A stretch of DNA of 37,649 bases, from NCBI GenBank assembly GCA_017529865.1, contig JAFXNA010000026.1, positions 1 to 37,649 on the forward strand, given 5' to 3'. Both the position numbers and the translations under genes were made by a program. Of this stretch, positions 9,032 through 17,262 are shown piece by piece. The DNA is from Bacteroidaceae bacterium (lineage in GTDB: Bacteria; Bacteroidota; Bacteroidia; Bacteroidales; Bacteroidaceae). The notes below the pieces were generated by a model, which ran no database searches, was not told where the DNA came from, and was given only the letters and a program-made list of their open reading frames with translations. Within the stretch, counting starts at the first letter, position 1. Every line of letters begins with the position of its first letter.

Positions 9032-9352
9032 ATGAAACGTTTACTTAGTTTGCTGATGGGAATGTTGGTGCCGATGTTGGCTTTAGCTGATGTGGCTCCT
9101 ATTGGATCAGGTAATTCTGATGCTCTTATTGCTGGAGGATTGACACTTGGTGTCATTCTGTTGATAATCGTTCTTATTGTCGTTCACATTGCGATTTGCT
9201 TGATACCGTTCTTTATGGCAAGGCAGCGCGGACGGAGCGGTTTGCTGTGGCTTATTATATCCTTCTTCATCGGTTGGTGGTGGACAATCATCATTCTGCT
9301 GATTATCGGTGATTCGACGGAGAAGAAAATGCGTGATTTAGGAATACAGTAA
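9032..9352 (+). CDS. Small membrane protein at the head of the flotillin operon
   Basis: The protein has 106 residues from the ATG at 9032, the first start after the predicted transcription start. It begins with a signal-like segment (MKRLLSLLMG to LALAD), followed by two membrane segments at residues about 33-58 and 70-90. The two are joined by a basic loop (ARQRGRSG), and a short charged tail follows. No family is assigned. It precedes the NfeD-like gene by 16 bases, so a role in membrane organisation with flotillin is a reasonable guess from context only. Confidence 0.75.
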   Translation: MKRLLSLLMGMLVPMLALADVAPIGSGNSDALIAGGLTLGVILLIIVLIVVHIAICLIPFFMARQRGRSGLLWLIISFFIGWWWTIIILLIIGDSTEKKMRDLGIQ

Positions 9353-9368
9353 TATAAGAAATAAGATT

Positions 9369-9950
9369 ATGGGAGAATTATTCGCACAGTATGGCGCAAT
9401 GCCGTTGTTGCTCCAGATATTCTGGGGATGTGCAGTGGTGGCATCGCTGATTTTTCTTGTTCAGATGGTGCTGACGCTGATAGGTATGGACTCAAGTGAC
9501 ATGGATGTGGACTTCGATGGAGCCAACACGATGGACTTGGGCGGTGGACTGAACCTCTTTACCATCAAGAACTTCATCGGATTCCTGGTGGGATTCGGTT
9601 GGGCAGGTGTTTGCTTCTACAACTCGATTACCAGTTCTATTCTGCTGATTCTGGTTGCTGTCATTGTGGGCCTACTGTTTGTGGGTATCTTCGTGGTGAT
9701 TTACAAGCAGACGAAGAAACTGGAACACAACGGTGCGTTCCAGATTGACGAGATAAAAGGCACAACCGTCAGTGTGTACCTCCGTATCCCTGCACAGGGT
9801 AGCGGTAAGGGTAAGGTGCAGGTGAGCCAGAACGGGTCGGTTCATGAACTCGATGCCTTGACGGATGGCGAAGAGATTCCTTCGGGTGCCAAAGTGAAGG
9901 TGGTGGAGATTGTGGATAATGAAACGGTGAAAGTGGTTCATAATTCATAA
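9369..9950 (+). CDS. NfeD-like membrane protein, flotillin partner
   Basis: The protein has 193 residues. It has membrane segments at about 13-38, 65-85 and 90-112, an acidic loop (DSSDMDVDFDGAN) between the first two, and a soluble C-terminal domain (about 125-190) with the beta-strand pattern of the NfeD OB fold (GTTVSVYLRIPAQGSGKGKV, then GAKVKVVEIVDNETV). NfeD-family proteins are commonly encoded beside flotillin or stomatin genes, as here, and are thought to help build membrane microdomains. The serine-protease-like part of long NfeD proteins is absent, so this is the short form. Confidence 0.8.
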   Translation: MGELFAQYGAMPLLLQIFWGCAVVASLIFLVQMVLTLIGMDSSDMDVDFDGANTMDLGGGLNLFTIKNFIGFLVGFGWAGVCFYNSITSSILLILVAVIVGLLFVGIFVVIYKQTKKLEHNGAFQIDEIKGTTVSVYLRIPAQGSGKGKVQVSQNGSVHELDALTDGEEIPSGAKVKVVEIVDNETVKVVHNS

Positions 9951-10067
9951 TGTATAATGCATAATGTAAAAATTTAAAAATTATAAAATGTAAAAATGAG
10001 CCGAAGGGCTTAATAATAAATAAAATAGTAAATAGTAAATAGTAAACGAATAAATAGTAAATAAGAG
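9945..10067 (+). repeat. AT-rich simple repeats between nfeD-like and flotillin genes
   Basis: The 118-base gap starts with TAATG-type units (CATAATGTATAATGCATAATG) and ends with four copies of an AATAGTAAA-type unit. A tiny AGCC/GGCT hairpin lies near 9999-10010. Similar AATTAT units recur at 16252, 35011 and 37551. Confidence 0.6.
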
Positions 10068-10068
10068 T

Positions 10069-11466
10069 ATGAATAGCGTTTATTTGATCATTGCAGCAAT
10101 TGTAGTAGCTGTGTTCTTGTTCATATCGATTATCAATCGATACAGACGTTGTCCTTCGGACAAAATCCTTGTAGTGTATGGAACTACAGGCAATCGTGGT
10201 TCGGCTAAGTGTATACATGGTGGCGGTACGTTCGTATGGCCTATCATTCAGGATTATGCTTATCTGAGCCTGACGCCAATTAGCATTGATGCCAACTTGA
10301 CCAATGCGCTGTCGCGGCAGAACATCCGTGTGGACGTCCCGAGCCGATTCACGGTGGGTATTTCTACCGACCCAGAGTATATGACAGCAGCCGCAGAACG
10401 TCTGTTGGGTCTGACTCCTGGACAGATTCAGGAACTGGCTCGAGATATCCTTTTCGGTCAGCTCCGTCTGGTCATCGCAACGATGAGTATCGAGGAGTTG
10501 AACAACGACCGTGATAAGTTCCTTGAGGCCATCAGTGCTAACGTGGAAGTGGAATTGAAGAAGATCGGTCTGCGACTCATCAACGTGAACGTAACGGATA
10601 TCAAGGACGAGAGCGGTTATATCGAGGCTCTCGGTCGTGAAGCTGCTGCAAAGGCTATCAACGAAGCAAAGGTTCGCGTAGCAGAGCAGGATAAGGTCGG
10701 TGAAATCGGTAAGGCTGACGCTCAGCGTGAAACCCGTATCCGTACCAGTGAGGCTAATGCGCTTGCTGTGAAGGGTGAGAACGAAGCCAAGATTGAGATT
10801 GCCAACTCGGATGCCGTTCGTCGTGAGGCTGAGGCTGAGGCACAACGTAAGGCAAGTGCTGCTGAGAAGGTAGCAAGTGCTCGTGCTTTGCAGGAAGCTT
10901 ACGCAGCTGAGAAAGAGGCTGAAGATGCGCGTGCTGAACGTGAACGTTCTACGCAGGCTGCTAACGTCCTCGTGGCTCAGGAAATCGAGAAGAAACGTCG
11001 TATCATCGAGGCTGAGGCAGAGGCAGAAAAGACTCGTGTGAAGGCAAAAGGTGAAGCTGACGCTATCTTTGCAAAGATGGAGGCAGAGGCTAAGGGTTAC
11101 TTCGAAGTGCTCACCAAGCAGGCTGCCGGTTACGACAAGATGGTTCAGGCTGCAGGTGGTGATGCAGACAAGGCTTACCAGTTGCTCCTCATCGAGAAGC
11201 TGCCTGAACTGGTTCGTACGCAGGTTGATGCAATCAAGGGTATCAACATAGACCACGTAACGGTTTGGGATAGCGGCAACAGTGCTGACGGAAAAGGCTC
11301 GACAGCTAACTTCCTCTCAGGACTGATGAAGAGCATTCCTCCATTGAACGACTTGTTCGATCATGCTGGATTGAACCTTCCTGAATATCTTGGCAAGAAG
11401 AAGGAGATGGAAACCTCCCCCGACCCCTCCCAAGGAGGGGAGTCAGTTCCTATTGAGGAAGATTAG
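10069..11466 (+). CDS. Flotillin family (SPFH domain) protein
   Basis: This 465-residue protein has one N-terminal membrane anchor (residues about 4-22), an SPFH/band-7 domain (about 28-190, with IRVDVPSRFTVGI and LRLINVNVTDIKD), and a long Ala-Glu-Arg-rich coiled coil (about 205-345). This is flotillin architecture. Such proteins oligomerise at the inner membrane and organise ordered membrane regions. The C-terminal tail is odd. Residues about 448-460 (TSPDPSQGGES) are encoded by a GC-rich palindromic repeat that also occurs in other genes here, so the original end was probably altered by repeat insertion. The gene forms an operon with the NfeD-like and small membrane genes; DUF4861 follows after 10 bases. 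Confidence 0.9.
   Translation: MNSVYLIIAAIVVAVFLFISIINRYRRCPSDKILVVYGTTGNRGSAKCIHGGGTFVWPIIQDYAYLSLTPISIDANLTNALSRQNIRVDVPSRFTVGISTDPEYMTAAAERLLGLTPGQIQELARDILFGQLRLVIATMSIEELNNDRDKFLEAISANVEVELKKIGLRLINVNVTDIKDESGYIEALGREAAAKAINEAKVRVAEQDKVGEIGKADAQRETRIRTSEANALAVKGENEAKIEIANSDAVRREAEAEAQRKASAAEKVASARALQEAYAAEKEAEDARAERERSTQAANVLVAQEIEKKRRIIEAEAEAEKTRVKAKGEADAIFAKMEAEAKGYFEVLTKQAAGYDKMVQAAGGDADKAYQLLLIEKLPELVRTQVDAIKGINIDHVTVWDSGNSADGKGSTANFLSGLMKSIPPLNDLFDHAGLNLPEYLGKKKEMETSPDPSQGGESVPIEED
11412..11450 (+). repeat. GC-rich palindromic repeat within the flotillin 3' end
   Basis: The core is CCCCTCC-CAA-GGAGGGG (11424-11440). About 34 bases agree with a copy at 15320 inside the TonB receptor gene with one clear difference. 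It supplies the last dozen or so flotillin codons in frame. Confidence 0.8.
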
Positions 11467-11476
11467 AGATTGACTG

Positions 11477-12784
11477 ATGCGAAGTTTAATAACAATGCTG
11501 TGTATATTTGTAGCGATGGGGCTGAATGCCCGATCGCTACAGTTTCATGTGAGTGTGAGCCACTCGTGGAACAAGCTGAAGTTGTACGAACCTGTAGCCA
11601 TCAAACTGAGCGAAGTGCCTGGACTGGACTTCGAGGTGAAGTCGGCAACAGTGTTTATGGGGCATCACACGGGCAGAATAGATATGGTGGAGGTGCTGCA
11701 AACGGTGTGTCAACTTGACGACAGGGATGGAGACCAACGTGCTGACGAACTGTTTTTCATGGCCAGTTTTGAGTCGGGAAGTCTTGCAGAGTTCACGGTA
11801 GAGTTGTTTGACAACGATGCTGGTAATGAGGACTTTGGTGAGAACGATACGAGGGGTAGAAAATGGGTCTATGCTGATATGATGCTGGAGGACAAGAAGG
11901 ACAAGCATCCGTTGATTACAGCCCTTGAGGCTCCAGGTGACAGCTATCTCTATAATGACCTCTATCATCATGGAGCTGCTTTCGAGAACGAACTGTGTGG
12001 GTTCCGTGTCTATTTCGACCAGCGTCAGAACATCGATATCTACGGCAAGAGGAAACGTCAACTGGAATTGGCGAAGACGAACTTCTACGCTACTCCAGAG
12101 CAGATGAAACAAGGCTATGGCAACGATGTGCTGTGGGCAGGAAACAGTGTGGGATGTGGTTCGTTCAAGGGTTGGGACGGAAAGGCTCCAACAAATATCG
12201 AACCTGTCAAGACACGCGGACAGCGCATCATCGCATCAGGTCCTTTGCGTACGATTGTAGAGGTGAAAGATATAGGGTGGAACGGACTGAATATGCGTCA
12301 GTATTACATCCTCTATGCGTGGCATCGTGAATGTGAAGTCAGGATTGAATTCGACCGTCCGCTTGGAGAAGAATCTTTCGCAACAGGGGTACAGAAGATA
12401 GGGGAGAAGCCTGAAGGATTTGTACACAACGATGGTATTGCCGCATCGTGGGGAAGTGATTATCCGGAGATGGGGAAGAAGGAGCAATTCCCTCCTGAGG
12501 CAGTAGGGTTGGCGGTCTATGTGCCAAAGCAATATATTCAGTCAACCGTTGAGTTTGACCTCAACTATTTGTTTGTGCTTGGGGCACGAGGCAAAACCTC
12601 GCTTCACTATTACGTAGCATTTTGTGCTGATAAAGAAGAGGAGCACAAGACCGTCTCACCGTATCATCGCTTTGCGTCTCTTGATGGTGAAGCAGGCTAC
12701 CATAACGCCCAGGCGTGGTTTGCTGCTTTGCCTGATTGGAAAGAAAACCTCGAACACCCAGTGACAGTTAAGATAAGGAGATAA
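11477..12784 (+). CDS. Secreted DUF4861-family protein
   Basis: The protein has 435 residues with a short signal peptide (MRSLITMLCIFVAMGLNARS). The remainder matches my memory of the DUF4861 family found in Bacteroidetes beside polysaccharide-degradation genes. The recognisable stretches are DDRDGDQRADELFF, YHHGAAFENELCGFRVYFD, a GCGSFKGWDG loop and CEVRIEFDRPL. The biochemical role of the family is unsettled; a carbohydrate-active role is suspected from context in other genomes. It starts 10 bases after the flotillin stop, so it may ride on that operon, and it is followed by a palindromic repeat and an AraC regulator. Confidence 0.8.
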   Translation: MRSLITMLCIFVAMGLNARSLQFHVSVSHSWNKLKLYEPVAIKLSEVPGLDFEVKSATVFMGHHTGRIDMVEVLQTVCQLDDRDGDQRADELFFMASFESGSLAEFTVELFDNDAGNEDFGENDTRGRKWVYADMMLEDKKDKHPLITALEAPGDSYLYNDLYHHGAAFENELCGFRVYFDQRQNIDIYGKRKRQLELAKTNFYATPEQMKQGYGNDVLWAGNSVGCGSFKGWDGKAPTNIEPVKTRGQRIIASGPLRTIVEVKDIGWNGLNMRQYYILYAWHRECEVRIEFDRPLGEESFATGVQKIGEKPEGFVHNDGIAASWGSDYPEMGKKEQFPPEAVGLAVYVPKQYIQSTVEFDLNYLFVLGARGKTSLHYYVAFCADKEEEHKTVSPYHRFASLDGEAGYHNAQAWFAALPDWKENLEHPVTVKIRR

Positions 12785-12788
12785 TAAG

Positions 12789-12862
12789 AAGGGACCTTCT
12801 AAATCCTCCTTAAGGAGGACTTCATATCATCCCCCTTAAGGGGGACGGGAGAGGGTCTAAGG
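12789..12862 (+). repeat. Intergenic twin-palindrome repeat
   Basis: Two short palindromes, TCCTCC-TTAA-GGAGGA (12804-12819) and TCCCCC-TTAA-GGGGGA (12830-12845), lie 10 bases apart and are followed by GGGAGAGGGTC. This is the two-armed form of the same repeat family that interrupts coding sequences nearby. Confidence 0.75.
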
Positions 12863-12874
12863 AGATATTAAGTT

Positions 12875-13663
12875 ATGCACAATCCTCACCAACATCAATC
12901 ACCAACCTTTGTGATACATCCGCTCAACACAAGTGGATATGTGGTTGCTCCGCCTATTCCCAAGGTGGTCAGACAGACCTATTCGTTCCTGTACCTGAAG
13001 AAAGGGGAGGTGCTGGTGGAGTTGGGAGAAGACTCCTGTCTCTTGGTGGGAAACACTTTCCTGTTGATTCCGCCTCAGATGCCGTATGGTGTGAAGTGGT
13101 ACGACTCTACGGAAGGCTATATGGGAGGATTTGATGAAGTTTTCCTGCTCAATCCATCGAATGAGATTCTGCTGACGAAACGTTTTGTGAAGGTAACGAT
13201 TGCAGAGGAGAATGTCGAGTTGTTTCGTGCAACGATGGAGAAACTGTTCCATTCAAGCCAGCAACCGCACAAGGCTCAACTTACACTCGATTTCATCATC
13301 AGCCTGTTGAGTGAGGATTATGTGGCTGATGACTATATAATTAATAAGCTGGCATCACGATTTATGGATGACGTGTTCGATCGCTCACAAGCCATCTTGC
13401 CAATTGCTGACTATGCGAAACGCTATGATGTGACACCGAATCATCTGAATAAAGTGGTTCGGACAAAAACAGGAAAGGCTGCTTCTGAGTGGGTAAGGAT
13501 TTCACGTTTGAACTATGCCAAGTATCTGCTTCATGAGACCAATCTGACGATTGTAGAGGTAGCAGAGCGGGTTGGAATTCTTGACCAGTCATATTTCTCA
13601 CGCTTTTTCCGTCAGTATGTCGGGGTTACTCCTTCTGAATATAAAGCACAGTCGAATCGATAA
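12875..13663 (+). CDS. AraC-family transcriptional regulator
   Basis: The protein has 262 residues. An N-terminal cupin-like sensing domain (about 10-95, with YLKKGEVLVELGEDSCLLVGNT cut by beta turns and IPPQMPYGVKW) is followed by a linker and a C-terminal pair of helix-turn-helix motifs (about 165-260). The second HTH reads TIVEVAERVGILDQSYFSRFF and ends with VGVTPSEYK, the classical AraC/XylS signature. The inducer is unknown. A TonB-dependent receptor gene starts 98 bases downstream behind its own promoter-like box, so control of that receptor is a plausible target. Confidence 0.92.
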   Translation: MHNPHQHQSPTFVIHPLNTSGYVVAPPIPKVVRQTYSFLYLKKGEVLVELGEDSCLLVGNTFLLIPPQMPYGVKWYDSTEGYMGGFDEVFLLNPSNEILLTKRFVKVTIAEENVELFRATMEKLFHSSQQPHKAQLTLDFIISLLSEDYVADDYIINKLASRFMDDVFDRSQAILPIADYAKRYDVTPNHLNKVVRTKTGKAASEWVRISRLNYAKYLLHETNLTIVEVAERVGILDQSYFSRFFRQYVGVTPSEYKAQSNR

Positions 13664-13724
13664 CGATGATTGATTTGTCCTAATCTTTTTTCTCCTTGTC
13701 CTATTCTGTTTGGTAGAAAAGCAG

Positions 13725-13732
13725 TACCTTTG
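13725..13732 (+). promoter_or_regulatory. Probable -7 box of the TonB receptor promoter
   Basis: TACCTTTG matches TAnnTTTG and lies 28 bases before the ATG at 13761. A -33 TTTG at the usual spacing is not evident, which would fit a promoter that needs an activator such as the AraC protein next door. Confidence 0.5.
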
Positions 13733-13760
13733 CAGCCGATTTTCAAACGATTGATTGGAT

Positions 13761-16259
13761 ATGCCAAAGTTATTGCTGTTGCTGATATTATGTTTGTTGC
13801 CGACCTTGTCTGTCTCGGCTGAGGATATTGACACCTCACGAGTAATAGGATTGCAGGAGATAGTTATTATTCCTACTCCAAAGGAAACGGGCGATATGCG
13901 TCAGCAGCCTTCGTCTGTAACGCTGATAGGAACCCAGCAGATGGCAGACAATCGTATTAATTCACTGAAAAACATCTCGGCTTTAGTGCCAAACTTTTAT
14001 ATTCCTGATTATGGTAGCCGTCTCACCAGTGCGGTATATATCCGTGGTGTGGGGTCGCGTATCAATACTCCTGCTGTTGGACTTTATGTGGATAATATCC
14101 CTTATGTTGATAAGTCGGCTTTCGACTTCAATTTCTACGATATTGAGCGGGTGGATGTGTTACGAGGCCCTCAGGGGACCCTCTACGGACGCAATACGAT
14201 GGGTGGATTGGTCAGGGTGTTTACCAAGAATCCGTTCTCTGGAACAGGTACAGATGTGAAGTTGGGTCTTGCTACGAAGGATGCTCACCACAATGTTGCT
14301 TTGACACATTATCATCGCATCAGTAATGATTTTGCATTCTCTGCAGGAGGGTATTATGAAGGTAGTCGTGGTTTCTTTAAGAACGACTTTACTGGCGAAC
14401 GAGTTGACAAGATGAAATCGGGCGGGGGACGTCTTCGTGGTATTTATCACGCAAGCGAACAACTGACGTTCGATTTTAGCATCAACTATGATTATAGTGA
14501 CGAAGGTGCCTATCCTTATTATTATACAGGTCAGCTCGACGGAGTGGATTCTTATCCAAACCTTGTAGGTCGCATCTCTAATAATCGCGAAAGCAGCTAT
14601 CGTCGAGGATTACTGAATGTGGGACTGAATACTGAATACAAGACGGCAAAGTGGCAGATGAATGCGGTGACAGGATTCCAAAACCTGAACGACTGCATGC
14701 ATCTTGACCAGGATTTCCTGTCTACAGATATCTATACCCTTGAGCAACGTCAGCGTATCAACACCTTTACAGAGGAAATCACCTTTAAGCCTTCGCCCTT
14801 TAAGGGAGAGCAGGGAGAGGGGCGTTCTTCCTGGGATTGGGTTGGTGGAGTGAATCTGATGTATCAGACACTTCATACGACTGCCCCTGTTTGTTTCTAT
14901 CATGATGGACTTCGTTGGTTGGAAGGTAACATCAATCGGAATATGCCTGATGTCAACAATATCAATATGTTGCAAGCGATGGGATTCACTTCGATGGGAG
15001 CAAACTTCCGAGGCAACAATTTGCTGATGGGCAATAACTTCGAAACCCCAACTCTTGGACTTGCGGCATTCTATCAGGCTACTTATGCAGTTCTTCCTCG
15101 TCTGTCTGTCACAGCAGGTCTTCGCCTTGATTACGAACACATGAGTATGGATTATCATGCTCCAGCTGATGTGAATTATGGATTCAGGATGCCCAATCCT
15201 ACCAATCCGAAGATGGCGGTCGACCTTCAGCAGTTATCTTCACACCTGCTCTATAGTGGTCTGCTTCAGAATGACTATGTGCGCCTTCTGCCAAAATTTG
15301 CTTTGAAATATGAATTTGGAACCTCCCCCGCCCCCTCCCAAGGAGGGGAGTCCTCTCCCCTTGGGGGAGATAAGAGAGGGGTTTTGTATTTCTCTCTCTC
15401 TCAAGGTCAGCGTTCAGGAGGCTATAACCTTCAGATGTTCTCTGATTTGCTGCAAGGAGCTTTACGTGTAGATATGATGGACGGAGTGAAACAAGGTGTG
15501 AAAGACTATTTAGCAGAACTTGCAGCCACAACCCCAACGATGCCTGCCTTTGTGCCTGATATGGTGGGTGGCATCATGGATGATAATATGCCCCAGTTCG
15601 CAACTCCAACAACAGACCAAGTAGTTTATAAGCCAGAGTATTCGTGGAATTACGAACTCGGAACTCATCTATCGCTATTTGATAACACGTTGTTGGTGGA
15701 CGCGGCAGTCTACCTCATGCTAACCCAAAACCAACAGATTGCACGATTTGCCGATACAGGGCTGGGGCGCAAAATGGTCAATGCCGGCAAGAGTCGTAGC
15801 TATGGATTCGAGACCTCATTGCGCTGGACTCCTAACCACCATCTTGCTATCAGTAGTAATTATGGATTTACCCATGCTACCTTTACGGATTATGATGGCG
15901 GGGCTGGTGAGGACTACACAGGGAATTATATTCCATTTGTACCGATGCACACAGCCAACGTTGATGCTGCCTATAGTTGGTTGCCAACTCATTCCTGGCT
16001 GAAACGTATTACGTTAGGTGCTAATTGTACAGGAACGGGACGTATCTATTGGACGGAACAAAACAATCATCATCAGCCGTTTTACCTGACGCTGGGGACT
16101 CGTATCACCTTCGAGACCTCACGATTCTCCCTGATGTTTTGGGGCAAGAACCTTACAGATACTCGCTACAACACGTTCTATTTCGAGAGTGCGGGTAGAG
16201 GATTTGAACAGCATGGGAAACCATTCCAGATGGGAATAGATATAAAGTATAATTTATAA
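13761..16259 (+). CDS. TonB-dependent outer-membrane receptor with repeat insertions
   Basis: The protein has 832 residues from the ATG at 13761; an in-frame TTG two codons upstream is less likely. It has a signal peptide (MPKLLLLLILCLLPTLSVSA), a plug domain (about 28-150, with YIRGVGSR and VDVLRGPQGTLYGRNTMGG) and a long beta-barrel to the C-terminus. It lacks the N-terminal carboxypeptidase-like extension of SusC proteins and no SusD gene follows, so it is the metal-chelate or cofactor type rather than a SusC type; the ligand is unknown. Two segments, residues about 344-357 and 520-541, are encoded by GC-rich palindromic repeats and carry Gly-Glu-Ser-rich insertions (SPFKGEQGEGRSS; GTSPAPSQGGESS, LGGDKRG). 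They probably lie in barrel loops, since the frame continues intact. Confidence 0.92.
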   Translation: MPKLLLLLILCLLPTLSVSAEDIDTSRVIGLQEIVIIPTPKETGDMRQQPSSVTLIGTQQMADNRINSLKNISALVPNFYIPDYGSRLTSAVYIRGVGSRINTPAVGLYVDNIPYVDKSAFDFNFYDIERVDVLRGPQGTLYGRNTMGGLVRVFTKNPFSGTGTDVKLGLATKDAHHNVALTHYHRISNDFAFSAGGYYEGSRGFFKNDFTGERVDKMKSGGGRLRGIYHASEQLTFDFSINYDYSDEGAYPYYYTGQLDGVDSYPNLVGRISNNRESSYRRGLLNVGLNTEYKTAKWQMNAVTGFQNLNDCMHLDQDFLSTDIYTLEQRQRINTFTEEITFKPSPFKGEQGEGRSSWDWVGGVNLMYQTLHTTAPVCFYHDGLRWLEGNINRNMPDVNNINMLQAMGFTSMGANFRGNNLLMGNNFETPTLGLAAFYQATYAVLPRLSVTAGLRLDYEHMSMDYHAPADVNYGFRMPNPTNPKMAVDLQQLSSHLLYSGLLQNDYVRLLPKFALKYEFGTSPAPSQGGESSPLGGDKRGVLYFSLSQGQRSGGYNLQMFSDLLQGALRVDMMDGVKQGVKDYLAELAATTPTMPAFVPDMVGGIMDDNMPQFATPTTDQVVYKPEYSWNYELGTHLSLFDNTLLVDAAVYLMLTQNQQIARFADTGLGRKMVNAGKSRSYGFETSLRWTPNHHLAISSNYGFTHATFTDYDGGAGEDYTGNYIPFVPMHTANVDAAYSWLPTHSWLKRITLGANCTGTGRIYWTEQNNHHQPFYLTLGTRITFETSRFSLMFWGKNLTDTRYNTFYFESAGRGFEQHGKPFQMGIDIKYNL
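14791..14830 (+). repeat. Palindromic repeat inside the TonB receptor gene, copy 1
   Basis: The core palindrome CCCTTTAAGGG (14796-14806) is followed by GAGAGCAGGGAGAGGGG. It resembles the element at 16783 in the calycin-like gene and is read in frame. Confidence 0.7.
15320..15382 (+). repeat. Palindromic repeat inside the TonB receptor gene, copy 2 (two-armed)
   Basis: Two palindromes, CCCCTCC-CAA-GGAGGGG (15332-15348) and CTCCCC-TTG-GGGGAG (15355-15369), are followed by AGAGAGGGG. The first half is nearly identical to the flotillin copy at 11412. The whole element is translated without a stop. Confidence 0.8.
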
Positions 16260-16287
16260 TGTATAATGTATAATAGATAGTATGGTT

Positions 16288-16902
16288 ATGAAGAATTTTT
16301 TACTTACCATTTTAATGATTGTTATTAGTGTTCCTGCGATGCTTGCTCAGTCACATGGGGCAATGAAATTCGCAGGTCCTTCCACTTTTGGTGTTGCCGC
16401 TATGGATGCGTGGCAGGACAATGAGAGCGACACCATCCTGTTTCTGATGAATAGTGCAAGCGATGCTGACATCACCATCCCTGCTATGTTCTACAAGGCT
16501 ATGAATCTTACGATTCCTTCGTTCACCATTCATGGCGCTCAGTTCTCGATGGATTACACAACCCGAAATGCTACGTTTGCCGAGCAGACTTTCGAGGAGA
16601 TAGCAGTCGTTGATGGTGAAGAGAAGCAAATCAAGGGCACCAGTTTTTCTGCTTTCTACAATCATGCAGAAAAGGTATTTGAACTCCAGATGGTCATCTC
16701 ATACGGTAAGATGCCTTTCCCTGTGACCTACAGCATCAAAGCAGCTTACGTGTCGCCAGAAACGGGTATTGCAGAAATAATTAGCTCTCGCCCTTTAAGG
16801 GAAAGCGAGGAGAAGGTCTTTCATCTCTCAGGTCAGCAGGTTAAAACAATCCCTTCGGGCAAAATTATCATTCAAGGTAGCAAAAAGATATTGATACGAT
16901 AA
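16288..16902 (+). CDS. Secreted calycin-like protein
   Basis: The protein has 204 residues from the ATG at 16288 (another ATG two codons earlier, at 16282). It has a signal peptide (MKNFLLTILMIVISVPAMLAQ), then about 130 residues with regularly spaced beta strands that resemble the calycin-like secreted family of Bacteroidetes. The C-terminus (VFHLSGQQVKTIPSGKIIIQ, then GSKKILIR) looks like a short sorting or tail module common in Prevotella. Between the two, residues about 166-178 are encoded by a palindromic repeat. It follows the TonB receptor by 28 bases and may be an accessory surface protein for it. The family call is moderate. Confidence 0.65.
   Translation: MKNFLLTILMIVISVPAMLAQSHGAMKFAGPSTFGVAAMDAWQDNESDTILFLMNSASDADITIPAMFYKAMNLTIPSFTIHGAQFSMDYTTRNATFAEQTFEEIAVVDGEEKQIKGTSFSAFYNHAEKVFELQMVISYGKMPFPVTYSIKAAYVSPETGIAEIISSRPLRESEEKVFHLSGQQVKTIPSGKIIIQGSKKILIR
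16783..16820 (+). repeat. Palindromic repeat inside the calycin-like gene
   Basis: CCCTTTAAGGG at 16791-16801 is followed by AAAGCGAGGAGAAGG. It shares TCGCCCTTTAAGGGA with the copy at 14791 and is translated as SSRPLRESEEK between two recognisable protein segments. Confidence 0.7.
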
Positions 16903-16948
16903 GCTTTTTGCTTTCCGAACAGAAACTTTGTCTTTTTCTCGGAAAAAT

Positions 16949-16980
16949 TTTGGTCATTCAGTAAAGATGCTGTATATTTG
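16949..16980 (+). promoter_or_regulatory. Promoter of the DUF4492-cydAB operon
   Basis: TTTG at 16949-16952 and TATATTTG at 16973-16980 are 20 bases apart, an excellent match to the Bacteroides -33/-7 pattern. The first ATG follows at 17002. Confidence 0.7.
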
Positions 16981-17001
16981 CAACATTAAAACGTTGTGAG
17001 T

Positions 17002-17220
17002 ATGCAGCATCGCAGTTTTATATATAGGGTTTACGACCTCTATCGTGACGGATTCCGACATATGCGGTTGGGCAAGACGTTGTGGTTGATTGTCCTTGTG
17101 AAACTGTTTGTGATATTCGTGGTGCTGAAACTGTTCTTCTTTCCTAACTTTATCGGTCAACATGCGAAGGAAGGTGAGGAGGATGCTTTCGTTGCGACTC
17201 AGCTATTGGAGCGAGAATAA
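17002..17220 (+). CDS. DUF4492 small membrane protein upstream of cytochrome bd
   Basis: The protein has 72 residues from the ATG at 17002; a GTG at 16996 is also in frame but less likely. It has a basic N-terminus (YRDGFRHMRLGKTLW), one membrane helix (about 26-48) and an acidic C-terminal tail. This matches DUF4492, which is regularly found immediately before cydA in Bacteroidetes. A role as a small accessory or assembly subunit of the bd oxidase is inferred from that linkage, comparable in size only to CydX of proteobacteria. The cydA gene follows after 42 bases. Confidence 0.85.
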   Translation: MQHRSFIYRVYDLYRDGFRHMRLGKTLWLIVLVKLFVIFVVLKLFFFPNFIGQHAKEGEEDAFVATQLLERE

Positions 17221-17262
17221 TGCTGTAACTTGTATTGACAAATCCTTTTAAACAATAAGCCT

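Noticed and set aside
9769..11256. Open frame of 495 codons on the minus strand opposite the flotillin gene
   Set aside because: It is antisense to a well-supported gene, has no recognisable domain and a Leu/Ser/Thr-rich composition caused by the codon bias of the Ala-Glu-rich coiled coil on the other strand.
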